A program made the position numbers and the translations under genes. The notes beneath the pieces are model-generated. The model searched no databases and was not told the DNA's origin. It worked only from the letters and a program-made list of their open reading frames with translations. From Planctomycetales bacterium (GTDB lineage Bacteria > Planctomycetota > Planctomycetia > Isosphaerales > Isosphaeraceae), in the NCBI GenBank assembly GCA_027459775.1, contig DAIDHE010000131.1, positions 1 to 45,114 on the forward strand: 45,114 nucleotides of DNA, in the 5' to 3' direction. Positions 14,277-22,914 of this stretch are shown one piece after another. Numbering within the stretch: position 1 is the first letter of the stretch; each line of letters begins with the position of its first letter.

Positions 14277-17117
14277 TCACCATGCGCCGCCGATGCTGAA
14301 GTTGAAGTATTGCACGCGGTCTCCGGGCGCCTTCAGCACCGGAAACGCCAGGTCGAATTCAAAGGGCATGGGGCTGAACGAGGGCATCACGACCTTGAGG
14401 CCGGTCCCGATCGACATACGCATCTGGCTGAGCTCATAATTGGGGGTGACGGTGCCGAAGTCGGTGAAGAAGATCTGATGAAAGGTGTCGCGCGCGTTCC
14501 AGGGAACCTGGTATTCAATCGAGCCCACGGCCATCATCACGCCGCCGGTGGGGATGCCGAACTCGTGGGGGCTGACGGTGCGATACTCGAAGCCGCGCAT
14601 GCTGCCAAAGTTGCCCGCGAAGTAGCGCTCGTAGACCGGGGTGCTCTCGGTGGTGACGCCGTAATGACCGCGGATCGTGAAGAAGCGTTTGCCGCTGCCG
14701 TCGGGTCGTGCGCCGGTGGGGATGTAAAGCCGGCCCTCGGCGTCGAACTTGCTCCAGGTGAAGCTGCCGAAGCCCTGCTCGGCGGAGACCTCGACGTATT
14801 GTCCCTTGGTGGCCATGAAGGGGTTGTTGCGGTTGTCCCAGCGCAGGCTGGGCCGCATCGAGAACAACGACGTATAACCGCTGGCGGCGAGATAATCCGC
14901 GGGGGCCGGCGATTGGTAGCCGAAGAAGTCGACTTCCTCGGCTCGCACCGCGAAATCGGCGTACATGCTGGTGCCGAGCTGTTTCCCCAGCGAGAACCGC
15001 CCGCCCCCTCTGCGTTCGTCCCAGTTGGGATAGATACGCGACATCAGGTAGCCCGTCGCCCCCGCCCCGATCGGCAGGTCGAAGAGATACGGCTCGCGCA
15101 GGCTGACCTGCAGGAAATTCATCCAGTTGCCGACCATGGCGTTGATCCGAAACTCCTGGCCGCCGCCGCGAAACGCCATGCCGTTGGTGATGTCGCTGAA
15201 TGACCGCGGAATATTGAAGATATTGAAATTCTTTTCGGTGATCCCGACGTTGGCGGTGAGTCCCTGGAAGCTGTTGGCGCCGACGCCGATCATGAAGCGT
15301 CCGGTGGGCGCTTCTTCGACCGAGGTGATGACGTCGGCCCACGAGCGGTTGGTGAAGGGGTCGTTGCGGTCGGGCGAGACGTCGGTCATGTTCATGCCGG
15401 GGATGCTGGGGTTGCTTCCGGGCGGTTCGCCCGCTCCGATCGGCGGCGAGCCGCCCGCGCCTGGCGCGCCCGCGGCGGGCGGGAGCGCGGGCACGGTCGG
15501 CGGCGGCACGTTCACGGTTGGCGGCGCATTGGCCGGCGGCGAGAACGGATTCGAGTTGAAGGGCCCGAACGCTCCGCCGTTGGGTTCGGCCGTCGTGCCA
15601 GGCGGGCCCTGATTGGCGGGAGGGGGCGCGGGGGTCAGATCGACCCCGCCCGGATCCTGCATTCGCGCCTGCATCGACTCGCCCAGAAGCGGCATCATCA
15701 AATCGCCGAACGGCTTGTTCGTCGGCCGCTCGTTCGCGATCGTGATGTTGATCTGCTTGCCTTGCTGGGGGTCGTTCATGAAATAGCCGAGCGCGGCCAG
15801 GCGGCGGCGGTAGATCTCGATCCGGTTCTTGTCCAGGATCTCGCCCGGCAGCAGGCCCGCCTGAACGGCCTCGCGGCGAATCACCTTGTCGCGGGTGCGA
15901 TTATTCCCCTCGATCCGCAGCTCGCCGAGCACATAGGGCTCGTGCTCCTCGATCTGGTACACCAGGTCGACGACCCCGAGCTGGTTGGTGAATCGCGGCT
16001 CGCTCATGATCGAGGCCTTGATATATCCAAGTTCGTTGTATTTGATCAGCATCCGCTCCTTGTCGGCGTCGCGGACGCCCATCATGAACGGCTTGCCGGA
16101 GTGCAGCTCGAGGTTGTCCATGAGCTTCTTGGAGGGGATCTTGGTGTTTCCCTCGAGGACGATGTTGCGAACCTTGTACTGGACGCCCTCGGAGATCACG
16201 AAGGTCAATCCGATCTTGCCGGTCGTGTCGCCGGGTCGCGTCACCGGGGTGACCTTCACTTCGAAGAATCCATGCGAATAGTAATAATCGATCAGCTTCT
16301 GGCGATCCTCGTCGAGCATTTCGCGGTGGTAGCGGCCGAAGAATCCCAGGATCGGCGTGCGGCTCATGATCTTGGTGCGCAGGGTGGCGTCGGTGGCGAA
16401 GACGTTGCCCTTGAAGTCGATGTTTCCGAGCTCTTCCTTGGGCCCCTCGAAGATCTCGATGACGATCTCGACGTCGCCCGCCTTGCCCCCCTTGATCAGG
16501 GTCACCGACGCCTGCTCGTAGCCCTTTTCTTGATAGAGCCGCATGATCTGGCCGATCGCCACGCGGGTGTGATTGGGATCGGCCCGATTGCCGGCCTTGA
16601 GGCCCGTCGTTTCCTCGAGATCCTTGAGCTTGACCGCCCGCCGGCCCTTGAATTCGACCTTCTTGATCGTCGGCATCTCCCGGACCCGGAAGATGAGGTT
16701 GTATTTGCCGCTCTTGGGCGGCGATTCCTCATAATAATAGGTGACGTCCGAAAACCACTTGCTCGCCATCAGGCTCTTGAGATCGGCCTCGACCTTGTCT
16801 TCCTCGAGCGGTTGGCCGACGTGCGACAGCAGCTTGGCCTTCATCTTCTCGGGAGTGATCGAGATGTTGCCCTCAAACTGGATCGCGCCGATCGTCGCTC
16901 CCTTGGGGAAATGTTCAACCTGGGCGCGTGCCGAGGTCCACGCCGCCATCGCCATGACGACCACCGTCGCGAAGGCGATCGAGCGAGAGAACTCGCCGTC
17001 GATCGGGCGGCCGCGCGTTCCCCGAGCGCCCGGGCGCGGCTCTTCGGCGATCGAAGAGTCGCGTCCCGCCCTGACCATTCCAGGCGCGACCGAGGTCGGG
17101 CGTACCTTACGTGTCAT
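14277..17117 (-). CDS. bamA: BamA/Omp85 outer-membrane protein assembly factor
   Basis: This 946-residue protein has a basic N-terminal stretch with a signal segment at about 46-66. Five POTRA domains follow (about 75-470), recognisable by repeats such as IGAIQFEGNISIT, VEFKGRRAVK, IDFKGNVFAT, IVLEGNTKIP and LRIEGNNRTR. A Pro/Gly/Asn-rich linker (about 470-595) comes next, then a 16-strand-type barrel with GSMRGFEYR (the VRGF motif of loop 6, near residue 840). The C terminus is an aromatic beta-signal ending FSIGGAW. BamA inserts beta-barrel proteins into the outer membrane. The long linker between POTRA5 and the barrel is unusual. The start is set by ATG at 17117 with AGGA upstream. It converges on the PSD1 gene with a 13-bp gap. 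Confidence 0.93.
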   Translation of the reverse strand: MTRKVRPTSVAPGMVRAGRDSSIAEEPRPGARGTRGRPIDGEFSRSIAFATVVVMAMAAWTSARAQVEHFPKGATIGAIQFEGNISITPEKMKAKLLSHVGQPLEEDKVEADLKSLMASKWFSDVTYYYEESPPKSGKYNLIFRVREMPTIKKVEFKGRRAVKLKDLEETTGLKAGNRADPNHTRVAIGQIMRLYQEKGYEQASVTLIKGGKAGDVEIVIEIFEGPKEELGNIDFKGNVFATDATLRTKIMSRTPILGFFGRYHREMLDEDRQKLIDYYYSHGFFEVKVTPVTRPGDTTGKIGLTFVISEGVQYKVRNIVLEGNTKIPSKKLMDNLELHSGKPFMMGVRDADKERMLIKYNELGYIKASIMSEPRFTNQLGVVDLVYQIEEHEPYVLGELRIEGNNRTRDKVIRREAVQAGLLPGEILDKNRIEIYRRRLAALGYFMNDPQQGKQINITIANERPTNKPFGDLMMPLLGESMQARMQDPGGVDLTPAPPPANQGPPGTTAEPNGGAFGPFNSNPFSPPANAPPTVNVPPPTVPALPPAAGAPGAGGSPPIGAGEPPGSNPSIPGMNMTDVSPDRNDPFTNRSWADVITSVEEAPTGRFMIGVGANSFQGLTANVGITEKNFNIFNIPRSFSDITNGMAFRGGGQEFRINAMVGNWMNFLQVSLREPYLFDLPIGAGATGYLMSRIYPNWDERRGGGRFSLGKQLGTSMYADFAVRAEEVDFFGYQSPAPADYLAASGYTSLFSMRPSLRWDNRNNPFMATKGQYVEVSAEQGFGSFTWSKFDAEGRLYIPTGARPDGSGKRFFTIRGHYGVTTESTPVYERYFAGNFGSMRGFEYRTVSPHEFGIPTGGVMMAVGSIEYQVPWNARDTFHQIFFTDFGTVTPNYELSQMRMSIGTGLKVVMPSFSPMPFEFDLAFPVLKAPGDRVQYFNFSIGGAW

Positions 17118-17802
17118 GAGCGCTCGTTCCTGGGCCGAATCGTTCCAAGACCGTCAGGGGAAACTTTGCCTCGCTTGGGGCGGACCGGCGATCGGCCCAT
17201 GCCGTTGTCCAAGCGCGACATCCCCTCGTGATTTCCAACGACGGCTACGGTACACGGGCGAAAAGTCGTCGGGCGATTCCCTGCCATCCCTGGTCGGAAA
17301 CCGCGCGAAAAGCCCCATGCGCCGTCGCCTGAGTGACGTGACTAGGCCGCGTTTTCTACCCGAGAATCCCGCCGCTCGCAAGGCCGATCACAAAACGCGA
17401 ACCGTCGTGAGATTGAGTGCATCATCCCAGAGCCGCGACCTGGGCTACAATTCTTCACCTTATTCGAGCGAAAACGGATCGGCCGCGCCAGTGCGCTTGC
17501 GATCAACCCGTATTCAGTCCGTAGGACTGAGAGAGTCTAGCCCAGAGCGCCGCCCTGGGTTGACCGGGCGCGACGACCCCTGAACGCCACTTCGCCTTGG
17601 TATTGCAGCCTGTAAGGCTGCGACTTGGCGGCTTCGCGGGGACGCAAATCATGGCCAAAACAACCTGGGGGTCGAGGACGCGTCCAGGCCCTCGACAAAC
17701 GCCGAAGCCACGACCGACTTGTACGCTTTTTGTGCTCAAGAGAACCTTCTTGGTTGTGCACGACCTTCTGCTTGCGGCCTTGCCGCGTGAGGAGAAATCA
17801 CC
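17118..17802. other. Intergenic region with REP-like element
   Basis: This 685-bp gap between BamA (-) and a small membrane protein (+) has no convincing gene. Open frames here lack start signals and family motifs. It must hold the BamA promoter near 17120-17250, which I could not pin down. The multi-hairpin element at 17514-17621 is its main feature. Confidence 0.6.
17514..17621. repeat. REP-like multi-hairpin element
   Basis: Three hairpins lie in about 110 bp. TCAGTCC-GTA-GGACTGA (17514-17530) has a 7-bp stem and CCCAG...CTGGG (17541-17559) a 5-bp stem. GCAGCCT-GTA-AGGCTGC (17605-17621) also has a 7-bp stem. The first and third share the same GTA loop. This layout, with a GCCCTGGG block between GTCC/GGAC stems, resembles dispersed intergenic repeats I recall from planctomycetes, acidobacteria and verrucomicrobia. 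None has a T-tract, so they are unlikely to be terminators. Confidence 0.7.
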
Positions 17803-18393
17803 ATGCCGAACGAAAAACAACGGAACTTCTATGTCCTGGTCGTCGCCGATGAAGGCGACTATCCGTATCTCTATCTCGATCCAAAGGATCTGGAAGTCGG
17901 GATCGAGCCCCCCGACGTACGCGACAACGTGTACAAGTGCGTCATCGACGCCGAGCTCAATCTCTACGAGATCGAGACCGATGGCGAGCGTTGTTGGATC
18001 GCGAAAAAAGGGACGAGCGACGAGGAAACCCTGAAGGCGCTCCTCAAGCGCTTGCTGACCGGGGCCGCGTACCCCGCGCGCCCGGTTGCCATCCCCGCGA
18101 CGCTGCTGGAGAAAATGGATCTTGACGAGCTCAGCGCGATGGCCGCGCCGTTCGCCTGGGATGGGACCCCCGACAGGTTCACGAGCAGGGTCACGATGGC
18201 GTTTCTCGGCTCGGCCCTCGGCCTGCTGGCGGCGATCGGCTGCGGCGTGTTCAAGGTCTTGAACGAGGTCGGAACCTTGACCTTCATCGTGGCGGGGGCG
18301 GTTTTGGGGGGCGCATGGAGTGTGGTTGACAGCCTGTTGTTCGCGAAATCAAGGCGCCGCGCCCGCGACCAGGAGAGGCGAAACCAGGGCTGA
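17803..18393 (+). CDS. Hypothetical membrane protein with two C-terminal TM helices
   Basis: This 196-residue protein has a soluble, acidic N-terminal region (about 1-125) with FYVLVVADEGDYPYLYL at its start. Two hydrophobic helices follow (about 131-149 and 156-179) and then a very basic Arg-rich tail. The tail suggests both termini face the cytoplasm. I do not recognise the family. The ATG at 17803 has GAGGAG about ten bases upstream, a strong ribosome binding site. It precedes the first DUF1080 gene by 121 bp on the same strand, so they may share a transcript. Confidence 0.75.
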   Translation: MPNEKQRNFYVLVVADEGDYPYLYLDPKDLEVGIEPPDVRDNVYKCVIDAELNLYEIETDGERCWIAKKGTSDEETLKALLKRLLTGAAYPARPVAIPATLLEKMDLDELSAMAAPFAWDGTPDRFTSRVTMAFLGSALGLLAAIGCGVFKVLNEVGTLTFIVAGAVLGGAWSVVDSLLFAKSRRRARDQERRNQG

Positions 18394-18514
18394 CGATCTG
18401 GCGGCGATCGAGAACGTGGTCTCGAGAGAGTTGATCTTGCCCCGGCCCGCGCTCATGATGAGCGTGACGGCCCCGCCCGCGAACCCCGCGCCCCGCCCGT
18501 TGGAGATTGTCGAC

Positions 18515-19816
18515 ATGCCCCCGCGAATCGCCCTTGCTCTCACGGCGTTCTTGTCAATCGCGCCCCTGGCGCCCGCGGCGCCCCCCGAGGGATTCACGGC
18601 GCTCTTCAACGGGTCGGACTTCACCGGCTGGCACGGCGAACGGACCATGGACCCGCGCCAGGTCCAGGCGCTCAAGGGCGAGGCCAAGGAAAAGTTCCTC
18701 AAGGACGGGGCCGAGGATCTCAAGAAACACTGGCGGGTCGCGGACGGGGTGATCGTGAACGATGGCCAGGGTGCGTATCTGACGACCGACAAATCGTATG
18801 GCGACGTCGAGCTGGTGGTGGATTTCAAGATCGGCCCCAAGGGGGACAGCGGCATTTACATGAAGGGGACGCCGCAAATTCAGATCTGGGACTTCACGGA
18901 GCCCAGCTACGCCCGCCTGGGGGCGAACAAGGGCTCGGGCGGCTTGTGGAACAACCCCGCCGGAGATCCTGGCAAGGAGCCGCTGGTCGTGGCCGATCGC
19001 CCGATCGGCGAATGGAACACGTTGCGGATCATCCAGGTCGGCGAGCGGGTGACGGTGTACCTGAACGACAAGCGGGTGGTGGACCATGCGCGGCTGGCGA
19101 ATTACTGGAATCACAAGCTGCCCTTGCCCGCGCGGGGCCCGATTCAGCTCCAAACGCATGATCATGAAATCCAATGGCGTGGGATCGCGGTTCGCGAGAT
19201 CCCGGCGGACGAGGCGAACAAGATCCTGGCGTCGCATGGGAATGGGGGTTATGAGCCGATCTTCGACGGCAAGGGCCTCTCCGGCTGGAAGGGGGCCGTC
19301 GAGACCTACGACGTCCAGGACGGCGTTCTGCGGGCGAAAACCGGCGTCAAAGGGGTGGTCTATTATGACAAGGAGTACGCCGATTTTTCAGCCCGGCTCG
19401 AGTTCAAGCTACCGCCGGGTGGCAACAACGGCCTGGCGATTCGCTATCCCGGCCATGGCAACGCGGGAGCGCTCGGCATGTGCGAGCTCCAGATCCTGGA
19501 CGACGGCCATCCCAGGTACGCGGGGGCTCTCGACCCCCGGCAGGCGCACGGCTCGGCCTATGGCCTGGCGGCGGCCCATCGCGGCTATCTGAGGCCCGTG
19601 GGCGAGTGGAATTTCCAGGAAACGACCGTCAAGGGCTCGACGATCACGGTCGAGCTCAACGGAACCCGGATCCTGGACGCCGACCTGAGCAAGATCACGG
19701 ACTACAAGAAGGGCACCCAGCATCACGGCAAGGATCGGAAGTCGGGCTTCTTTGGCTTCGCCGGCCACTACGACCCGGTCGAGTTCCGTGGTATCGCGAT
19801 CAAGACGCTGCCTTGA
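18515..19816 (+). CDS. Secreted protein with two DUF1080 (3-keto-disaccharide hydrolase-like) domains, copy 1
   Basis: This 433-residue protein has a signal peptide (about 1-22) and two concanavalin-like DUF1080 domains. The first begins FTALFNGSDFTGWHG and contains GDSGIYMKG and QIQIWD. The second begins YEPIFDGKGLSGWKG and contains GNNGLAIRYPG. DUF1080 (Pfam: 3-keto-disaccharide hydrolase) has members that cleave 3-keto-glycosides after a Gfo/Idh/MocA enzyme oxidises the sugar; such an enzyme lies at 22915. The start has GGAG nine bases upstream. A close paralog is at 21528. A candidate terminator follows. Confidence 0.9.
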   Translation: MPPRIALALTAFLSIAPLAPAAPPEGFTALFNGSDFTGWHGERTMDPRQVQALKGEAKEKFLKDGAEDLKKHWRVADGVIVNDGQGAYLTTDKSYGDVELVVDFKIGPKGDSGIYMKGTPQIQIWDFTEPSYARLGANKGSGGLWNNPAGDPGKEPLVVADRPIGEWNTLRIIQVGERVTVYLNDKRVVDHARLANYWNHKLPLPARGPIQLQTHDHEIQWRGIAVREIPADEANKILASHGNGGYEPIFDGKGLSGWKGAVETYDVQDGVLRAKTGVKGVVYYDKEYADFSARLEFKLPPGGNNGLAIRYPGHGNAGALGMCELQILDDGHPRYAGALDPRQAHGSAYGLAAAHRGYLRPVGEWNFQETTVKGSTITVELNGTRILDADLSKITDYKKGTQHHGKDRKSGFFGFAGHYDPVEFRGIAIKTLP

Positions 19817-19834
19817 GCGTTCATCGAGCCCTTC

Positions 19835-19868
19835 GCGCCGCTGACCGGTGCGCGGCGCACCCGTTTTT
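19835..19868 (+). terminator. Candidate Rho-independent terminator after DUF1080 copy 1
   Basis: GCGCCGC (19835-19841) and GCGGCGC (19852-19858) form a perfect 7-bp GC stem with a 10-nt loop. Five T residues follow at 19864-19868, five bases after the stem. It sits 18 bp past the stop codon and just before the convergent glycosidase-like gene. Confidence 0.5.
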
Positions 19869-19889
19869 CTCGTCGTCGGCTCAGAGTGC

Positions 19890-20867
19890 TCACGGGAAGA
19901 ATCCCCGCAAGAAGCTGGCGAGCGGCCCGGCGTACTCGGCCTCGGCCAGGAACTCGGTTCCCTGCTGGTTGCCCCAACTGTAGTAGATCACCGTCCGGCC
20001 CTGGAACTCGCAGAAGTCCACGTCCGAGTTGTTCCGGTCCACGGCCGCGGCGATTTTCGCCCGTTGTTCGATGGTGAGCTTGGGGTTGGCGATCGCCTTG
20101 TCTTGCTCGGAGGCGGCGAGCACGGGATTGAAGGGGCTCGAATCCCAGCGGATCAGATCCCTCGATCGGACGATGTACGTCTCGTACTTCGGGCCCGGGC
20201 GGGCCTCCAGGTAGGTCATGTAAAACCAGCCGTCCAGGAAGCGGATCGAGGGACAGGCGGAGTATCGCTCCTTGGAGAAGACCCGATCCTCGGGCAAAAG
20301 CTTCCAGGTTTTCAGATCCCGCGACTCGGCGAACCGCGAGGTAAAGGGGACGCCGACGACCTCGGGGGGTTTGCCGACCTCGATCGCCATGATGTAGCGG
20401 TCGCCCGCCTTGCAGACCGAGGTGTTAAACAGCCCCCAACCGGGAAGTTCCAGGGCTGGGTGCTCTTCCCATGTCTTCAGGTCGGTCGAGCGGAACGCGA
20501 TGATCTTGGTGCCGTCCCAGTTGTCGACGCCGAAGGCCCACATCGACTCGCCCTCGGCATAGGCGCATCCCAGGTCGCGGCCGTGGGCGAAGGCCGGGGT
20601 GGCAGCGCCCGTCTTCACGTCGATGAAACGGAAATACGAATCGCCGCTGGCGTTGGATTTGTAGTCCTTGCGGACGTATTCGAAGCGATAGAGCCGGTCC
20701 TTGAAGACGACGGGGGTCGCCTCGACCATGTCGAGGTCGAGGGTGCCGAGCTTGCGGATCTCGGGGCGGCTTGGGCCTTCATCGCCGACGGCGGGTACGT
20801 CGCGGACTCCCTGGCCCAGGGCCAGCGACGCCGTCACGGCGAGAAACAGGGTGCGGGTCGGTCGCAT
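19890..20867 (-). CDS. Secreted glycosidase-like five-bladed propeller protein (GH43/GH32 clan-like)
   Basis: This 325-residue protein has a signal peptide (RTLFLAVTASLALGQG). The remaining part has the repeated pattern of five-bladed glycosidase propellers: KDRLYRFEYVR, FRSTDLKTWEEHP, YIMAIEVG, AESRDLKTWKLLP, FLDGWFYMTYLEARPG and VRSRDLIRWDSSPFNPVL. The acidic residues of GH43/GH32/GH62 enzymes cannot be assigned safely by eye, so catalytic activity is not proven. The upstream cupin stop overlaps a GTG at 20879 that could also start this protein. I prefer the ATG at 20867 because it has a GGAG upstream and starts the signal peptide directly. Confidence 0.75.
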   Translation of the reverse strand: MRPTRTLFLAVTASLALGQGVRDVPAVGDEGPSRPEIRKLGTLDLDMVEATPVVFKDRLYRFEYVRKDYKSNASGDSYFRFIDVKTGAATPAFAHGRDLGCAYAEGESMWAFGVDNWDGTKIIAFRSTDLKTWEEHPALELPGWGLFNTSVCKAGDRYIMAIEVGKPPEVVGVPFTSRFAESRDLKTWKLLPEDRVFSKERYSACPSIRFLDGWFYMTYLEARPGPKYETYIVRSRDLIRWDSSPFNPVLAASEQDKAIANPKLTIEQRAKIAAAVDRNNSDVDFCEFQGRTVIYYSWGNQQGTEFLAEAEYAGPLASFLRGFFP

Positions 20868-20875
20868 CGGCGTGT

Positions 20876-21226
20876 TCACTCCACTTCATGGACGTCGTGC
20901 AGCACGCCCCTGGGGATGCAGATGGTGAGGACGGTCAGCTTGCCCACGGCCTTGTGCTTCACGCCCCGGGGGACGTAGACCACCACCCCCTTGTGCAATT
21001 CGATCTCCGTTTCGTCGAGGATCATCACGCCCTCGCCGTCGATCACGTAGTAAAACTCGTCGGTCCGTTCGTGATAGTGGAGCTTGGCGTCCTCGATCTC
21101 GACGTGGTGGATCTCGGCGGCCGCCTCGTCTTGCTCTTCGATGATCGTGCGAATCTGGCCGCAGGTCTCGGGCCAGGGCTCGATCAGGGCGGGGTCGCGA
21201 CGCAAGAACCTGGCGACGGTGGTCAT
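20876..21226 (-). CDS. Small cupin-domain protein
   Basis: This 116-residue single-domain cupin shows motif 1 as His50-x-His52-x4-Glu57 before YYVIDG, and motif 2 as VPRGVKH with His91. These four residues normally bind one divalent metal. There is no signal peptide. Family roles range from sugar isomerase or epimerase to dioxygenase and cannot be separated here. AGGAG lies seven bases before the ATG. It is directly upstream of the glycosidase-like gene, with overlapping or adjacent reading frames, so the two form one minus-strand transcript inserted between the paired DUF1080 genes. Confidence 0.85.
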   Translation of the reverse strand: MTTVARFLRRDPALIEPWPETCGQIRTIIEEQDEAAAEIHHVEIEDAKLHYHERTDEFYYVIDGEGVMILDETEIELHKGVVVYVPRGVKHKAVGKLTVLTICIPRGVLHDVHEVE

Positions 21227-21527
21227 GGACCTGCTCCTGTCGTGTAGGCGAGCGTGTTTGTCTTTGGGGCCTGGCCTTCGGGGCCGCGCGTCCGGAAACC
21301 TCCCGGGCCGTGTGGCCAGCCCAGTCTGGAGGATACTCCTTGATATCGAGCTTGGCCACGGTCTCGGGGCCGGCCGGAGCGGCTTGGACCATTTTCCCGA
21401 TCAAGGGAGTTGATCCCGGCCGGCGCGCGGTTCATGATGGATGGCCGTGGAGCGCGTCCGGGCGCCCACCCCCGCCTTGCTTGTCGCCACGCGGCCTTCC
21501 GACTCACGCCCCTGAGAGATTGCCACC
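21227..21527. other. Divergent intergenic region (cupin / DUF1080 copy 2)
   Basis: This 301-bp region separates the minus-strand cupin gene from DUF1080 copy 2. I see no clear promoter boxes. A minus-strand open frame from 21404 reads KLDIKEYP and similar protein-like text for about 45 residues before turning into an antisense shadow; it may be a decayed gene fragment but is not supported as a gene. Confidence 0.5.
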
Positions 21528-22859
21528 ATGTTTCAACGAACCGTCCTCGCGCTTGCGGCTCTTCTGTCGGTCGCGACCATGACCCACGCGGCCGCCCCCG
21601 GGAAGGCCTCGAAGGCGAAATCCGCCCCCGAGGGTTTCACCGTCCTTTTCAACGGCTCGGATTTCACCGGCTGGCACGGCGAACAGACCATGGACCCGCG
21701 CAAGGTTCACGCCCTCAAGGGCGAGGCCAAGGAAAAGTTCCTCAAGGACGGCGCCGAGGATCTTAAAAAGCACTGGCGGGTCGCCGATGGAATCATCATC
21801 AACGACGGCCAGGGGGCCTATCTGACGACCGACAAGGCCTATGGCGACGTCGAGCTGCTGGTCGATTTCAAGATCGGCCCCAAGGGGGACAGCGGCGTCT
21901 ACATGAAGGGAACCCCGCAGATTCAGATCTGGGACTTCACCGAGCCCAGCTACGCTCGCAACGGCGCGGACAAGGGCTCGGGCGGATTGTGGAACAACGC
22001 CGCCGGCGATCCCGGCAAAGATCCGCTGGTCGTGGCCGATCGTCCGATCGGCGAATGGAACACGTTCCGGATCATCATGGTCGGCGAGCGGGTGACGGTG
22101 TACCTGAACGACAAACTGGTTGTGAACCACGCGCGGCTGGCGAATTACTGGAACCGCAAGCTGCCCTTGCCCCCGCACGGCCGGATCCAGCTTCAGACCC
22201 ACGATCACGAGGTCCAGTGGCGTGGGATCGCGGTCCGTGAGATCGCGGCGGACGAGGCCAACAAGATCCTGGCATCGCATGGGAATGCCGGTTATGAGTC
22301 GATCTTTGACGGCAAGGAGCTCGCCGGCTGGAAGGGGGCCGTCGCGAACTATGAGGTCAAGGACGGCGCCATCCGCTGCAGGCCCCACACCGGCGGCGTG
22401 CTCTATCACGAAAAAGAGCTCTCGGACTTCGCCGCGCGGGTCGAATTCAAACTTCCCCCGGCCGGCAACAACGGCCTGGCGATCCGCTATCCCGGCGAGG
22501 GCGACACCGCCTATGTCGGAATGTGCGAGCTGCAGGTGCTGGACGACGGCGACAAGACCTATCGTGGACACATCGATCCCCGCCAGGCGCATGGATCGGC
22601 CTATGGGATGGTCGCGGCCCATCGGGGCTACTTGCGGCCGGTGGGCCAGTGGAATTTCGAGGAGGTCACGGTCAAGGGTTCGACGATCAAGGTCGAGCTC
22701 AACGGAACCCAGATCCTGGACGCCGACCTGAGCAAGGTCAAGGAATTCATGGCGAACTCCGCGCATCCTGGAAAGGATCGGACCTCGGGCTATTTTGGAT
22801 TCGCCGGGCACGGCGACGCGGTCGAATTCCGGGCGGTCCAGATCAAGCCGCTTCCCTGA
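21528..22859 (+). CDS. Secreted protein with two DUF1080 (3-keto-disaccharide hydrolase-like) domains, copy 2
   Basis: This 443-residue paralog of the protein at 18515 has the same two DUF1080 domains after a signal peptide (about 1-25) and a short Lys/Ala linker. The first domain is nearly identical to copy 1 (for example FTVLFNGSDFTGWHG, DSGVYMKG). The second is less conserved (GELAG-type start, VEFKLPPAGNNG). GAGAG lies shortly before the ATG. The copy is 55 bp upstream of the Gfo/Idh/MocA gene and probably in its operon, which supports a linked role in oxidised-glycoside cleavage. Confidence 0.9.
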   Translation: MFQRTVLALAALLSVATMTHAAAPGKASKAKSAPEGFTVLFNGSDFTGWHGEQTMDPRKVHALKGEAKEKFLKDGAEDLKKHWRVADGIIINDGQGAYLTTDKAYGDVELLVDFKIGPKGDSGVYMKGTPQIQIWDFTEPSYARNGADKGSGGLWNNAAGDPGKDPLVVADRPIGEWNTFRIIMVGERVTVYLNDKLVVNHARLANYWNRKLPLPPHGRIQLQTHDHEVQWRGIAVREIAADEANKILASHGNAGYESIFDGKELAGWKGAVANYEVKDGAIRCRPHTGGVLYHEKELSDFAARVEFKLPPAGNNGLAIRYPGEGDTAYVGMCELQVLDDGDKTYRGHIDPRQAHGSAYGMVAAHRGYLRPVGQWNFEEVTVKGSTIKVELNGTQILDADLSKVKEFMANSAHPGKDRTSGYFGFAGHGDAVEFRAVQIKPLP

Positions 22860-22914
22860 CGGGATTGGCCAGGCCGCCTCGAACCAGCACCCTCATCGAA
22901 AAGCGAGAGCCCAG

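Noticed and set aside
15762-17231. Long plus-strand open frame opposite the BamA gene
   Set aside because: Antisense shadow; its sequence is dominated by Leu/Asp/His complementary to BamA codons.
21260-21404. Minus-strand frame reading KLDIKEYP and GHTAREVSG, possibly a decayed gene
   Set aside because: Only about 45 residues look protein-like, then it becomes a shadow of the cupin gene. No family could be assigned.
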